Below are positions 44,003-53,953 of a stretch of DNA of 64,000 bases, piece after piece. This stretch comes from an uncultured Bacteroidales bacterium. Lineage in GTDB: Bacteria > Bacteroidota > Bacteroidia > Bacteroidales > UBA932. Where the stretch lies: NCBI GenBank assembly GCA_934691625.1, contig CAKUTA010000010.1, forward strand, positions 15,502 to 79,501. The letters run 5' to 3'. Position numbers and translations under genes: made by a program. Position 1 is the first letter of the stretch. The number at the start of each line of letters is the position of its first letter. Below the pieces are notes generated by a model. The model did no database searches. It was not told the DNA's origin and saw nothing but the letters and a program-made list of their open reading frames with translations.

Positions 44003-45790
44003 ATGTTAAGACAAAGTAATAGCTATATCCTTCCTTTGAAGGCGTCCGAAGCGGAGTTCGGAAAATATGAACTATATCCGTCATTCGTGACTGATGGCGA
44101 GATATTCGTGGGTGTTGATGTTCTTGCAGAGAAACTTTCCGGATGCAGGACGATTGTAATTGATGGCTTCGAGGGCGTGTTCTGGGACAAGATCGTGGGG
44201 CGTCTCGCTTCGGCTCTTTCAAGTAAAGGGCTGAATGTGGCTTCGGTGAATGTTGCGAAGGCGTTGCGTCCTTCACCTGAGATAGATATTCTGCTGGAAC
44301 CGTTTATGGGGGCAGCTGATTCTATTTTCGGAAGAATGACGACTCTCCATCTTATCGATTTCTTTGATCGTGAGTTACTCGGCTCTGTCAGGCCTGCTGA
44401 CGATGCTGATGTTTCTATCATATATGGAACAGGGGCAAGACTGACAGGGCTATATAAGCGTGACGATGCAGCCCTGGTATATGTGGATCTCCCTAAAAAT
44501 GAGCTGCAGTTCAGAATGGCAGCCGGGGCTGCACGGAATCTCGGATGTGATACCTCGCTGGATGTGCGCTCCTCCTATAAGCGATGCTATTTCATTGAAT
44601 GGCCGATTCTGGATAGAGAAAGGGCCGCGATGCTTGATGAAATAGACTGGATGGTGGATGAACAGCGTATTGATGAGTACACGTTCCTTTCCGGCGAGAC
44701 GTTGCGTGATGGACTTGAAGCTATGTCTAAGACTCCTTTCCGCGTCAGGCCATGGTTCGCTCCTGGAGTCTGGGGAGGTAACTGGCTGCGTGACAATATC
44801 GAAGGCCTGAACAGGAGTGAGAAGAATATCGCATGGTCGTACGAACTGATGGCGTATGAGAATGGCATTCTTTTTAGCCATGATGGAATATTGTTCGAAA
44901 CATCGTTCAGCGCATTGATGGAGTATAGATATCGTAATGTCCTTGGGGACTGTGCGGATGCATTCAAGGCTGATTTCCCTATAAGGTTCGATTTCCTTGA
45001 TACCATAGGCGGCGGAAATTTGTCCATACAATGCCATCCGCGTCCGGAGTATATCCGTTCGCAGTTCGGTAAGGAATATACGCAGGACGAGACGTACTAT
45101 ATCCTCAGGTGTTCCCCGGATGCGACGGTATATCTCGGATTTCAGGACAATATCGACAAGGAAGAGTTCTCCGCAGCTTTGAAGAAGAGTCAGGACGAGG
45201 CGGAACCTTTGGAAATCACGGATTATGTACAGGCGCATCATGCGGAAAAACATGAACTTTTCCTTATCCCTAACGGGACAATCCATGCCTCTGGTGCAGG
45301 TAATCTGGTTCTGGAGATAAGCAGCGCTCCTTACATATTTACATTCAAGATGTATGACTGGGTACGTCTTGATATGGACGGCAGGCCTAGGCCTATCAAT
45401 ATCAGGCATGGCCTTGCCAATGTGCGTTTCAACCGGAAGGGGAGACTGGTCCAGGAAACGCTTATCAGCCATCCTTATGTGATGGAGGAAACAGCTGCAT
45501 ACGTGAAAGAGCATGTCCCGACCCATCATGACCATTTCTACGATGTGCATAGATATACTATACATAAGGGAGGTCAGCTGCACATAGATGAGAAGGGTAA
45601 GGTGCATGTATGGATGATTGTAGAAGGTGAGCATGCTGAACTTACAACGTCTGATGGGAAAAAGTACGGATATAACTATCTGGAAACATTCATTGTCCCT
45701 GCAGCTGCCGGTGCCTATACTGTCACGAATGACAGTGAGGGGGACATTATGCTTGTCAAGGCTTTTGTAAAAGACAGTTTCATTCTCTAG
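44003..45790 (+). CDS. Class I mannose-6-phosphate isomerase fused to a degenerate P-loop domain
   Basis: 595-residue protein. Residues 241-595 are a class I phosphomannose isomerase that converts mannose-6-P to fructose-6-P. Probable zinc ligands are Gln343 and His345 in SIQCHPRPEY, Glu363 in QDETYYIL and His428 in NGTIHASGAG. Residues 1-240 are extra: a segment TIVIDGFEGVFWDKIVGRLA (50-69) aligns by eye with the start of uridine-kinase-like P-loop domains, but the Gly-Lys-Ser/Thr is replaced by Val-Phe-Trp-Asp, so ATP binding is unlikely. The gene heads the mannan operon; its product would take mannose-6-P from the neighbouring kinase. Confidence 0.85.
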   Translation: MLRQSNSYILPLKASEAEFGKYELYPSFVTDGEIFVGVDVLAEKLSGCRTIVIDGFEGVFWDKIVGRLASALSSKGLNVASVNVAKALRPSPEIDILLEPFMGAADSIFGRMTTLHLIDFFDRELLGSVRPADDADVSIIYGTGARLTGLYKRDDAALVYVDLPKNELQFRMAAGAARNLGCDTSLDVRSSYKRCYFIEWPILDRERAAMLDEIDWMVDEQRIDEYTFLSGETLRDGLEAMSKTPFRVRPWFAPGVWGGNWLRDNIEGLNRSEKNIAWSYELMAYENGILFSHDGILFETSFSALMEYRYRNVLGDCADAFKADFPIRFDFLDTIGGGNLSIQCHPRPEYIRSQFGKEYTQDETYYILRCSPDATVYLGFQDNIDKEEFSAALKKSQDEAEPLEITDYVQAHHAEKHELFLIPNGTIHASGAGNLVLEISSAPYIFTFKMYDWVRLDMDGRPRPINIRHGLANVRFNRKGRLVQETLISHPYVMEETAAYVKEHVPTHHDHFYDVHRYTIHKGGQLHIDEKGKVHVWMIVEGEHAELTTSDGKKYGYNYLETFIVPAAAGAYTVTNDSEGDIMLVKAFVKDSFIL

Positions 45791-45795
45791 ATATT

Positions 45796-46923
45796 ATGGG
45801 CGAGAACTATCAGCATGATGACAGGATTGTCGTGACACTTGATGCCGGAGGAACAAATCTGGTATTTGGGGCGATGCGCGGTTGCAGGTCCATCCTGGAC
45901 AGGATTGTAAAGCCGTCTTCTGCCGATGATCTGGATAAATGTCTCCGGAATATAAGGGATGGTTTTGCAGAAATTATTGACGGACTTGATGAACGTCCGT
46001 CCGCCATCAGCTTTGCCTTTCCTGGGCCGGCAGATTATGCGAATGGAGTCATTGCCGGTGAACTGCCTAATTTCCCGACATTCCGGGGAGGAGTCGCTCT
46101 CGGGCCGTATCTGGAACATGAGTTCGGTCTTCCTGTGTTTATAAACAATGACGGTAATCTATTTGCTTATGGTGAGGCCATGGCCGGGACACTTCCCTGG
46201 CTGAACGGCGAGCTTGAAAGGCTTGGCTCAGAGAGAAGATACCGTAATCTTATCGGGGTTACATTCGGGACCGGCTTCGGCTGCGGCATTGTTTGTGATG
46301 GGCGGATACTGTCCGGAGATAATGGCATAGGATCATACCTCTGGTGCACAAGACATCCTTTCGATGGACATCTGATTGTCGAGGAAGGTGTGAGCATCAG
46401 GGCTGTGAAGAGGGAGTACCGTAGATTGTCAGGTGATGACAGAACTTTGGAGCCTGTTGATATATTCATGATAGCTGAAGGCGGACGGGAAGGAGACAAG
46501 GACGCAGCACGGGAAAGCTTCTCATTGTTCGGAAGGTGTGCCGGAGCTTCTCTTGCTGGTGTTTGTTCCCTTGTAGATGGCGCTCTTGTCATCGGCGGTG
46601 GACTTACAGGGGCAGCGAAGTACATTGTCCATCCAATGATGGAGGAGCTTTCCGGACAGCTGGCTATGGCAGATGGTGTGAAAATAAACCGTGTCCAGTC
46701 GGAACTTATCTTTATTGACGGTGAGGATTCTCTTGAAAGACTTGCTGCGGTGAAGCGGGCTTCCATAAAGGTGCACGGCACTGATGAAACGGTTTTCTAT
46801 AACAGCGAATGGCGCACACCTGTATTATTCAGCAGGGGGGGTGCCAGTGAGGCTATTTCGGCCGGAGCCTATGTGTTCGCTCTTGCCGCATTGGATAAGC
46901 AAACTAATAATCTTTATATATGA
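45796..46923 (+). CDS. Atypical ROK family sugar kinase-like protein
   Basis: 375-residue actin-like ATPase-fold protein. The phosphate-1 loop is DAGGTNLVFG (residues 16-25), the catalytic Asp119 is in INNDGNLFAYGEA, phosphate-2 is GVTFGTGFGCGIV and the adenosine segment is ALVIGGGLTG. The ROK sugar-binding ExGH motif and the CxCGxxGCxE zinc cluster are missing; the region reads GDNGIGSYLWCTRHPFDGH instead. It starts five bases after the isomerase stop and overlaps susC by ATGA. Phosphorylation of mannose is inferred from position. The altered motif leaves room for a different sugar or a sensing role. Confidence 0.85.
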   Translation: MGENYQHDDRIVVTLDAGGTNLVFGAMRGCRSILDRIVKPSSADDLDKCLRNIRDGFAEIIDGLDERPSAISFAFPGPADYANGVIAGELPNFPTFRGGVALGPYLEHEFGLPVFINNDGNLFAYGEAMAGTLPWLNGELERLGSERRYRNLIGVTFGTGFGCGIVCDGRILSGDNGIGSYLWCTRHPFDGHLIVEEGVSIRAVKREYRRLSGDDRTLEPVDIFMIAEGGREGDKDAARESFSLFGRCAGASLAGVCSLVDGALVIGGGLTGAAKYIVHPMMEELSGQLAMADGVKINRVQSELIFIDGEDSLERLAAVKRASIKVHGTDETVFYNSEWRTPVLFSRGGASEAISAGAYVFALAALDKQTNNLYI

Positions 46924-49900
46924 TTGATTTCAAACAAATGACAAGAAGCATGGCAGCAGGAATCGCTGCCATGTGTCTGGCCTTTTCAGGAGCGTGGACA
47001 ATGTCAGCCCAGACTTCACGAACCGTGACTGGTCATATCAAGGATGCCTCGTCGCAGCCTGTGGCGGGTGCTTCCGTCATGGTGAAGGGGACACGTATCG
47101 GGACAGCATCTGATGCAGATGGGGCTTTTTCTCTGGAGCTGCCGTCAGATTATCAGGTACTGGTGTTCTCTTTTTATGGATTCCGGACAGAAGAAGTCAA
47201 TGCCACAGGGAAGAGCATTGTGAACGTGACAATGCAGGAGGATGCTATTCTCCTGGATGCTGTCGTGGCTGTCGGATATGGCACCCAGAAAAAGGTGAAC
47301 ATGACTGGCTCTGTGGCGTCAGTATCTACGGAAGAACTTGAAGAAAAGCCGATTGTGAATGCCATTGAAGGACTTCAGGGAACTACTCCAGGATTTATCA
47401 TCAGACAGGATAACTCCAGCCCTGGAAGTGCTCCGTCAATGAATATCCGTGGCCTTAACACCATGAACAACAATGATCCTCTGGTCATTATAGATGGTAT
47501 CGAAGGCTCTCTTGCGAATGTGAATCCGGCCGACATTGACCAGATCTCCATCCTGAAGGACGCTTCTTCTACAGCAATCTATGGCTCAAGGGCTTCCAAT
47601 GGCGTAGTCCTTGTCACTACTAAACGAGGAAAAGAGGGAAAGACGGAAGTCACATATAACTTCAACTACGGTCTTCAGCAGCCTACATGCCTTCCTAAGG
47701 TCGTGGATTCATGGGTGTATGCGGAGCTCTATAATGAAGCGGCTGTCAACTCCGGACGCAGCACCAAGTTTACTGCTGAAGATATCGCAGGGTACCGGAA
47801 TGGAGGCACTAATGTGAAGTGGATCCGTGAAATCTACAGGAATGTCGCTCCGCAGCAGTCGCATAATGTTTCAATGACCGGAGGCAGCGGAAAGCTTACA
47901 TATATGGCGTCTCTCGGCTATGTGAACCAGGACAGTATGTTCAAGGGACCGGATTATGGTTACAAGAGATACAATGCAAGGCTGAACTTGACGCATAAGG
48001 TGAATGACAGGCTCACCCTTGAGATGACTTCAGCATTTACGAGGAATGATTTCCGGGAGCATGCCTACTGGACCAACTGGATTATCGAGCAGGCAAACCG
48101 TATGCCTGCAATCTATGATATCAAGAATCCTGACGGAACCTATACATATCCGTCCGGAAGTAACTCCAACGCACTCCAGCGTCTGGAGCAGGGCGGATAT
48201 CGGAGGCAGGAGAATGATGATATCAGCGGAAGCCTCAAGGCTGACTTCGAGATACTTAAAGGCTGGAAACTTGTCGGTACTGTCGGAGGACGGGTGAACA
48301 ACAATCTTCAGCATGAGAACAGAAAAGCATTTGAGGGAACTGGTGATGCCGAGAATCATATAGCAGAAGAGAGCTACAGATCCAAGGATATCACTGTGAA
48401 TCTTATGACTTCATACGATAAGACATGGGACAAGCATAATTTCGGCTTTCTTGCAGGATATTCCTATGAAGGCTTCTCGTCCAGATCATTCTCGACCCAG
48501 AGGGTTACGGACAATTCCAAGTATGATATTCTTGTCGGCAGCCTTACAGGCGACAAGGTTTCCAACAGCGGCTCGGCTTCCGACTGGTCTATGTATTCTG
48601 GTTTTGCCAGGCTGACTTATAACTATAATGAGAAATATCTTCTTGAGTTCAATGTCAGAGATGACTGGTCTTCATACTTTGCAAAGAGCAACCGCTCTGG
48701 AATTTTTCCTTCACTTTCTGCCGGATGGCGTCTGTCAGAGGAGAACTGGTGGGAGAATATCCGGCCGTATGTGTCATCTTTCAAGCTCAGAGGATCATGG
48801 GGTCTTGTCGGCAACAACAGGATAGGGGCATACCAATATATGCAGACAGTATCTGTGCTTAACGGCATCAGCTTCGGCAATGAACTGGCTTCTACAGTGT
48901 CATTCTCGTCAGCTAACCCTGATATCAAGTGGGAGACCACAAGAATGGCGGATATCGGCTTTGATGCCGGTTTCCTGAGGAACAGCCTTAATGTGACGTT
49001 TGACTGGTTCAACAACCGCACCCGTGATATTCTTGTGAACCTTCCGGTTCCTGGAATCTTCGGAAACGGAGCGCCTGTCCAGAATGCCGGGGTCGTCCGC
49101 ACGATGGGATGGGAACTGGCCGTGAACTATCACCTTCAGACAGGGAAAGTCAGCCATGATTTCGCCGCCAATGTGTCTGACAGCCAGAACAAGGTAATTG
49201 ATGTGCATGGGCAGGAAATAATCAGCGGAGGCGATGTGAACACCATAATCAAGGAAGGCTATCCTTTGAATTCCTACTATGCATACCGGTCTGACGGATT
49301 CTTCCAGAATGAAGAGGAGTGCGCTGCCGGTCCTCATCTTGATGGAATCACCCCTAAACCTGGAGATATCAGGTATATTGACAAGGACGGGGACGGTCTT
49401 ATCAAGGAAGATGATGACAGGTTTATAGTTGGCAATGATTTCCCTCGATATCTGTTCGGATTCTCATACGGATTCCAGGTGAAAGGATTCTCGTTCTCGA
49501 TGTTCTGGAATGGTGTCGGAAAGAGAAGCCGCTGGATGAGAGGCGAGTCTGTGGAGGCATTCCATAATAACAATGAAGGTCCTCTCTTCGACTTCCACAT
49601 GGACCGCTGGACACCGGAAAACACGGATGCCACATATCCACGGCTTACGATGGGCTCCGAGTCTGCCAATAATGCAGCTAAGTCCGATTTCTGGATTCAG
49701 GATGCCAAATACTTGAGACTTAAGAATGTCAAGGTGGGGTACACATTCCCTCAGGCTATGATGAAGAAAATCAGATTCAAGGAGCTTACAGTCTATGCGA
49801 GTGCTGACAATATGCTGACTCTTACGAAGATGAAAGGCGGATGGGATCCTGAGTACAACGGTGACGGCAGCGGCCGCCAGTATCCTCTGGCAAGAGTATT

Positions 49901-49928
49901 CTCGCTCGGTCTCAATGTTAAATTTTAA
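46920..49928 (+). CDS. SusC-like TonB-dependent outer-membrane glycan importer
   Basis: 1002-residue SusC family barrel. It has a signal peptide ending SAQ near residue 31, a carboxypeptidase-D-like repeat domain (about 34-110, VTGHIKDASSQPVAGASVMVKG), the motif AVVAVGYGTQKK just before the plug, and the plug itself (IRGLNTMNNNDPLVIIDGIEG, SILKDASSTAIYGSRASNGVVLVTTKRG). The C-terminus ends in an aromatic FSLGLNVKF, as expected for an outer-membrane barrel. With the following SusD it forms the oligosaccharide uptake complex of this mannan locus. The start overlaps the ROK gene stop by ATGA. Confidence 0.97.
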   Translation: MIDFKQMTRSMAAGIAAMCLAFSGAWTMSAQTSRTVTGHIKDASSQPVAGASVMVKGTRIGTASDADGAFSLELPSDYQVLVFSFYGFRTEEVNATGKSIVNVTMQEDAILLDAVVAVGYGTQKKVNMTGSVASVSTEELEEKPIVNAIEGLQGTTPGFIIRQDNSSPGSAPSMNIRGLNTMNNNDPLVIIDGIEGSLANVNPADIDQISILKDASSTAIYGSRASNGVVLVTTKRGKEGKTEVTYNFNYGLQQPTCLPKVVDSWVYAELYNEAAVNSGRSTKFTAEDIAGYRNGGTNVKWIREIYRNVAPQQSHNVSMTGGSGKLTYMASLGYVNQDSMFKGPDYGYKRYNARLNLTHKVNDRLTLEMTSAFTRNDFREHAYWTNWIIEQANRMPAIYDIKNPDGTYTYPSGSNSNALQRLEQGGYRRQENDDISGSLKADFEILKGWKLVGTVGGRVNNNLQHENRKAFEGTGDAENHIAEESYRSKDITVNLMTSYDKTWDKHNFGFLAGYSYEGFSSRSFSTQRVTDNSKYDILVGSLTGDKVSNSGSASDWSMYSGFARLTYNYNEKYLLEFNVRDDWSSYFAKSNRSGIFPSLSAGWRLSEENWWENIRPYVSSFKLRGSWGLVGNNRIGAYQYMQTVSVLNGISFGNELASTVSFSSANPDIKWETTRMADIGFDAGFLRNSLNVTFDWFNNRTRDILVNLPVPGIFGNGAPVQNAGVVRTMGWELAVNYHLQTGKVSHDFAANVSDSQNKVIDVHGQEIISGGDVNTIIKEGYPLNSYYAYRSDGFFQNEEECAAGPHLDGITPKPGDIRYIDKDGDGLIKEDDDRFIVGNDFPRYLFGFSYGFQVKGFSFSMFWNGVGKRSRWMRGESVEAFHNNNEGPLFDFHMDRWTPENTDATYPRLTMGSESANNAAKSDFWIQDAKYLRLKNVKVGYTFPQAMMKKIRFKELTVYASADNMLTLTKMKGGWDPEYNGDGSGRQYPLARVFSLGLNVKF

Positions 49929-49931
49929 TTG

Positions 49932-51545
49932 ATGGTCAAGAGTATGAAAAAGATATTTATACCAATTCTTGTTTTGTCGGTGTCCGGTCTTGTCGCTTCA
50001 TGTGTGAGCCTTGATACAGCCCCATACGACAGGGAGACCGACCTTACCTTCTGGTCGGAGGATCCTGATGCCGCTCTTGATGGTGTCAACACGTGCTATC
50101 AGTATATTGCGAGCATGGATGAACTGATGTACAGTGAAGGTATGACAGACAATGCTTATGTGAAGATGCCTTCAGGCTATACACAGAGTATCGGAAACGG
50201 CTCATATTCTACAGCAGACAGTTATGTGAAGTCCGTATGGGATTTCAGATATTCAGGTGTACGTGTATGTAACGAATTGCTTAACAATATTGACAAGGTA
50301 CCTGGGCTGTCCTCTGAACTGAAAGCCCGTTATGTCGCTGAAGCAAAAGTTATCCGGGCATACATTTATTACGAACTATATTCAAGGTTCGGGGATGTCC
50401 CTTATACAGAGGATGTCATTTCAGTAAACGGGTCTTCTACAATATCCAGGACTCCTAAGGCTGAAGTCGTTTCCAATATTATGGCGGACTTGAATGAGGT
50501 GATATCTTCCGGAGCCCTTCCGAAATCCTACTCGGGCTCTGACCGTGGACGTATCACGCACTGGGCAGCGGTAGCTGTTGCAGCCAGGATCCAGCTCTTC
50601 GAGGGCAATTGGGATGATGTCAAGAGACTGACCTCCGACATTATGGCTGAAGGGGGATTCTCATTGTTCCCGTCATACCAGGGACTTTTTGAGATTGCCA
50701 ACGAATATAATAGTGAAGTCATCATGGACGTGCAGTATAAGCCCTCAAGCCGGGAACATCAGGTCATCTACAATATTGTCCCGCCATCCATCGGAGGCTA
50801 TTCTCTGATGGCTCCGCTCCAGGAACTTGTGGACAGCTATATCATGCTGAACGGAAAAGCTATTACAGAATCAGGCTCAGGATATAGCGAGGCATCTCCT
50901 TATGCCGACCGTGACCCGAGGCTCAAGGCTACCATCATATACACAGGCAACTCTTATATCCTTCCTGATGGTTCGGAGGCTGTAATCAGCTGCGACAAAG
51001 GCTCAGGAAGAGATGCATTCGGCGGAGAATCCGATACAACTCCTACTGGATATTATGTGAAGAAATATTGGGATAATACCTACAGGGCAAACTTCTATTC
51101 CGGACTTAACCCGATTGTCATCCGTTATGCTGACATACTGCTCATGAATGCTGAAGCTAATGTCGAGACAGGCACAATGACCGCTGATGTGTGGAATAAG
51201 ACAGTGCGTTCGATAAGGTCGAGGGCAGGATTCACTGCTTCATCAGCATTGGATTTTCCTTCATCAGCATCACAATCAGACCTGCGCAGCATCGTAAGAA
51301 ATGAGCGCCGCAGTGAATTCGCGTTTGAAGGCCTCCGCTTCAAGGATATCATCAGATGGAGAATAGCGGAAAATGTCTTGAACGGATACTGCCATGGAAT
51401 CAAGACCGGCGAGACTGTCGGGACTGATAATGGCTATGTCCGTGTGGAGAACAGGACATTCAATGCTGCCAAGCATTATTTGTGGCCTATCCCTCAGTCT
51501 GAGCGTGACCTTAACAAGAGCCTTTCACAGAATCCAGAATGGTAA
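49932..51545 (+). CDS. SusD-like glycan-binding lipoprotein
   Basis: 537-residue surface lipoprotein that caps the SusC barrel and binds oligosaccharides. Its signal ends in GLVASC (lipobox), followed by the SusD opening SLDTAPYDRETDLTFW. TPR-like helices include YVAEAKVIRAYIYYELYSRFGDVP, and the RagB/SusD C-terminal part has IRSRAGF, VRNERRSEFAFEGLRFKDIIRW and YLWPIPQSE. ATG 49932 is three bases after the susC stop; the internal ATG at 49944 would give the cleanest signal peptide and is equally possible. Confidence 0.96.
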   Translation: MVKSMKKIFIPILVLSVSGLVASCVSLDTAPYDRETDLTFWSEDPDAALDGVNTCYQYIASMDELMYSEGMTDNAYVKMPSGYTQSIGNGSYSTADSYVKSVWDFRYSGVRVCNELLNNIDKVPGLSSELKARYVAEAKVIRAYIYYELYSRFGDVPYTEDVISVNGSSTISRTPKAEVVSNIMADLNEVISSGALPKSYSGSDRGRITHWAAVAVAARIQLFEGNWDDVKRLTSDIMAEGGFSLFPSYQGLFEIANEYNSEVIMDVQYKPSSREHQVIYNIVPPSIGGYSLMAPLQELVDSYIMLNGKAITESGSGYSEASPYADRDPRLKATIIYTGNSYILPDGSEAVISCDKGSGRDAFGGESDTTPTGYYVKKYWDNTYRANFYSGLNPIVIRYADILLMNAEANVETGTMTADVWNKTVRSIRSRAGFTASSALDFPSSASQSDLRSIVRNERRSEFAFEGLRFKDIIRWRIAENVLNGYCHGIKTGETVGTDNGYVRVENRTFNAAKHYLWPIPQSERDLNKSLSQNPEW

Positions 51546-51566
51546 AAAATTAATAGTTAAGAATAT

Positions 51567-52709
51567 ATGAGACATTTTAATATATTGACAATGCTTTCGA
51601 TACCTGCTGCTCTGGCAGTGTTCGGCAGCTGTCTGCCTAAATACGAGCTGGACACGGATTTCACCGTTCCGGATGAGCTCCATTGTCCTGCGGCAGTTAC
51701 ACTTGATGTGACATCCACAGAAACCATCACATTCTCGTGGACTGGAGGAAAGGCTGATGATGGCGGAATCCTGCTCTATACTGTGCTTATAGATAAGGAA
51801 AACGGTGATTTCTCCTCGCCTCTTGCCACTATGAAGAGTGACCTTGGTGCCGAGAATACATTGACTCTTACTCATTCCGATCTCAATGTCCTTGCCCGTA
51901 AGGCTGGGATATCTCCTGAGCAGACCGGGACATTGAAATGGACTGTGACCGCATCCAAGGGCGGAATAGTAAAGATGGTGGACAAGAGTGCCTCCATTAA
52001 AGTGACAAGAGGTGAGGGTATAGACAATATCCCTGCGGACTTGTATCTCTATGGAACCGGTGCCGAGAAAGAAGGGCAGCATTTCAGAGCTGCCTCGGAA
52101 GGTAAATTCATCATCTATGCCAAACTGAAGTCCGGCAAGATACAGTTCCGGTCGGCAACTTCTGGTGATGCTTTCACGTATTTTGCTGATGCGGCAGGCA
52201 AGCTTAAGGAATCGGATTCCGAGATGGACTCTCCTGTAAAGGATGGCATTACCAGGATTACGGTGGACTTCAATACATTAAGCGTAAAGGCTGATGCCAT
52301 AGGCACTGAGGTGAGATGCATCTGGGGCTGTACATTCGACAATATTGCGGTGCTTTCATATAAGGGAGAAGGCAGATTCAACGGTGCTGGAGATATCCGT
52401 TTTGTCCAGAGCGACCGCCCGGAGACAAATCCTCCTTCATGGCTCAGCTGGACAGAGGAAAGATACTATTTCATCGCCAAAGTGAATGGCGCTGATACAT
52501 GCTGGGGACGAGGTGACAGCATAAGCGCTGAACGTCCTGTAGGCGGTGAAGGCCCTGAGTTCTATGAACTTCATGAATTTGGCTGGAGCCAGTGGGACCA
52601 TCTTTGGAAGATGTCTGGCTCGCTTGATATGAAGCATGCCACTATCGTGATAGATACGGACTCTGACGGGAAGATGATCCATTCATTTGAAAATATTTCT
52701 TCATTATGA
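51567..52709 (+). CDS. SusE-like surface lipoprotein
   Basis: 380-residue lipoprotein with lipobox VFGSC (Cys22). The N-terminal region (about residues 38-150) has the SusE-type fibronectin-like pattern: VTLDVTSTETITFSW, LYTVLIDKENGDFSSPL, TLTLTHSDLN. The C-terminal half has beta-rich carbohydrate-binding features with exposed aromatics (SWLSWTEERYYFIAKV, WSQWDHLWKM). Its likely role is surface binding of mannan oligosaccharides alongside SusD. It is 21 bases downstream of susD and overlaps the GH76 gene by ATGA. Confidence 0.85.
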   Translation: MRHFNILTMLSIPAALAVFGSCLPKYELDTDFTVPDELHCPAAVTLDVTSTETITFSWTGGKADDGGILLYTVLIDKENGDFSSPLATMKSDLGAENTLTLTHSDLNVLARKAGISPEQTGTLKWTVTASKGGIVKMVDKSASIKVTRGEGIDNIPADLYLYGTGAEKEGQHFRAASEGKFIIYAKLKSGKIQFRSATSGDAFTYFADAAGKLKESDSEMDSPVKDGITRITVDFNTLSVKADAIGTEVRCIWGCTFDNIAVLSYKGEGRFNGAGDIRFVQSDRPETNPPSWLSWTEERYYFIAKVNGADTCWGRGDSISAERPVGGEGPEFYELHEFGWSQWDHLWKMSGSLDMKHATIVIDTDSDGKMIHSFENISSL

Positions 52710-53953
52710 TGAGAATAAGCGTTTCTGCAGCTGTAACAGCGATGCTCTCGCTGACTGTGTGCTCCTGCGCCTGCAGCAATGATGTTGAGAAGTTTGAGAA
52801 ACCGTCCTCAGGGAACGGGAACAAACCTGAGCAGGAGACAGTTGTTTATCACGAGCGTGCCAAGTCACTGTTCGATGCAATCAACCTGTTCTACAAGCTT
52901 TCAGATGGGAAAGTAGCCGGACTGTACAGAGAAAATTATCCGGCTCAGGATGGTGATCCTGCAAATTCATATCTGTGGCCTTATGACGGTCTGGTTTCCG
53001 GTGTCGCAGATCTTCATGCTCTGGGCTATGATGTTGACTATAAATCATTCGTGGACAGGTTTGAGGTATATTGGGCTGAATCCGGAAAGAAGAATATAGG
53101 TGGATATGCATCCCAGACGGATGGGACTTCCGGTAATGGAGACCGCTTCTATGATGATAACTCGATTGTCGGGCTGGACCTGGTCGAGGCCTATAACCTG
53201 CTTAAGGATGATACCTACATCACCCGGGCCGGACGTATTGTGAAGTTCCTGAAATCTGGATTTGATGATACTTTCGGAGGTGCTCTCTGGTGGAATGAAA
53301 GCCTTATCAATGTGCCGTCGGACGGGAATTCCAACAAGCCGGCATGCGCTAACGGCTTTGCGACAATGTTCCTGCTCCGCTATTACAAGATCTGTCCTGT
53401 GTCAGAGAAGAGTGAGGTCCTGGAATTTGCCAAAAGTCTTTACTCGTGGCTTGTGGAGAATCTAAGAGATCCTGAAGACAACTGCTACTGGAATGACAAG
53501 GCCGCCAATGGAGGTACCATCAACAAGACCAAGTGGACATATAATTCCGGAGCAATGATCTCAAACGGAGTTCTGCTGTATCAGATAACAGGGGAAAAAT
53601 CTTATCTGGAGCAGGCTATAGCTACAGCTGAAGGGTCGTATAACTATTTCGTAAGACCTGATTCGCCTCTTGCCTTGTCTTATCCGGATCATGATCCGTG
53701 GTTCACTATAAAGCTTGTGAAGGCTTATATAGAACTTCTTCCTTACCACAAGAAGGCTGCTGACTATATATCTACATTTATCAATAATCTTGATTATGCA
53801 TGGACAAACGCCAGATTCTCAAATGGCCTCTTCTATGAGGACTGGACGGGCAAATCTCAGAAACGTGCCAGCTCGCTCCTTATGCAGGATGCGGCTCTAG
53901 AATCTCTCGGTGTCATTGCATTGTATAAAGGTGAAAAACTGACAAATGAATAA
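52706..53953 (+). CDS. Glycoside hydrolase family 76 (endo-alpha-1,6-mannanase-like) lipoprotein
   Basis: 415-residue lipoprotein (TVCSC/CAC near residue 20). The catalytic Asp-Asp pair of GH76 is D150-D151 in RFYDDNSIVGLDLVEAY; other family segments are SYLWPYDGLVSGVADL, GGALWWNESL, ACANGFATMFLLRYYKI and KWTYNSGAMISNGVLLYQITG. GH76 enzymes cut the alpha-1,6-mannan backbone of yeast or mycobacterial-type mannans with retention. As a surface lipoprotein it would make oligosaccharides for the SusCD importer. Its start overlaps the SusE-like gene and its stop overlaps the GH92 gene by eight bases. Confidence 0.92.
   Translation: MMRISVSAAVTAMLSLTVCSCACSNDVEKFEKPSSGNGNKPEQETVVYHERAKSLFDAINLFYKLSDGKVAGLYRENYPAQDGDPANSYLWPYDGLVSGVADLHALGYDVDYKSFVDRFEVYWAESGKKNIGGYASQTDGTSGNGDRFYDDNSIVGLDLVEAYNLLKDDTYITRAGRIVKFLKSGFDDTFGGALWWNESLINVPSDGNSNKPACANGFATMFLLRYYKICPVSEKSEVLEFAKSLYSWLVENLRDPEDNCYWNDKAANGGTINKTKWTYNSGAMISNGVLLYQITGEKSYLEQAIATAEGSYNYFVRPDSPLALSYPDHDPWFTIKLVKAYIELLPYHKKAADYISTFINNLDYAWTNARFSNGLFYEDWTGKSQKRASSLLMQDAALESLGVIALYKGEKLTNE

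Noticed and set aside
44450..45634. Open frame antisense to the isomerase gene
   Set aside because: The plus-strand zinc-site motifs and operon position identify the real gene; the antisense frame shows no domain.
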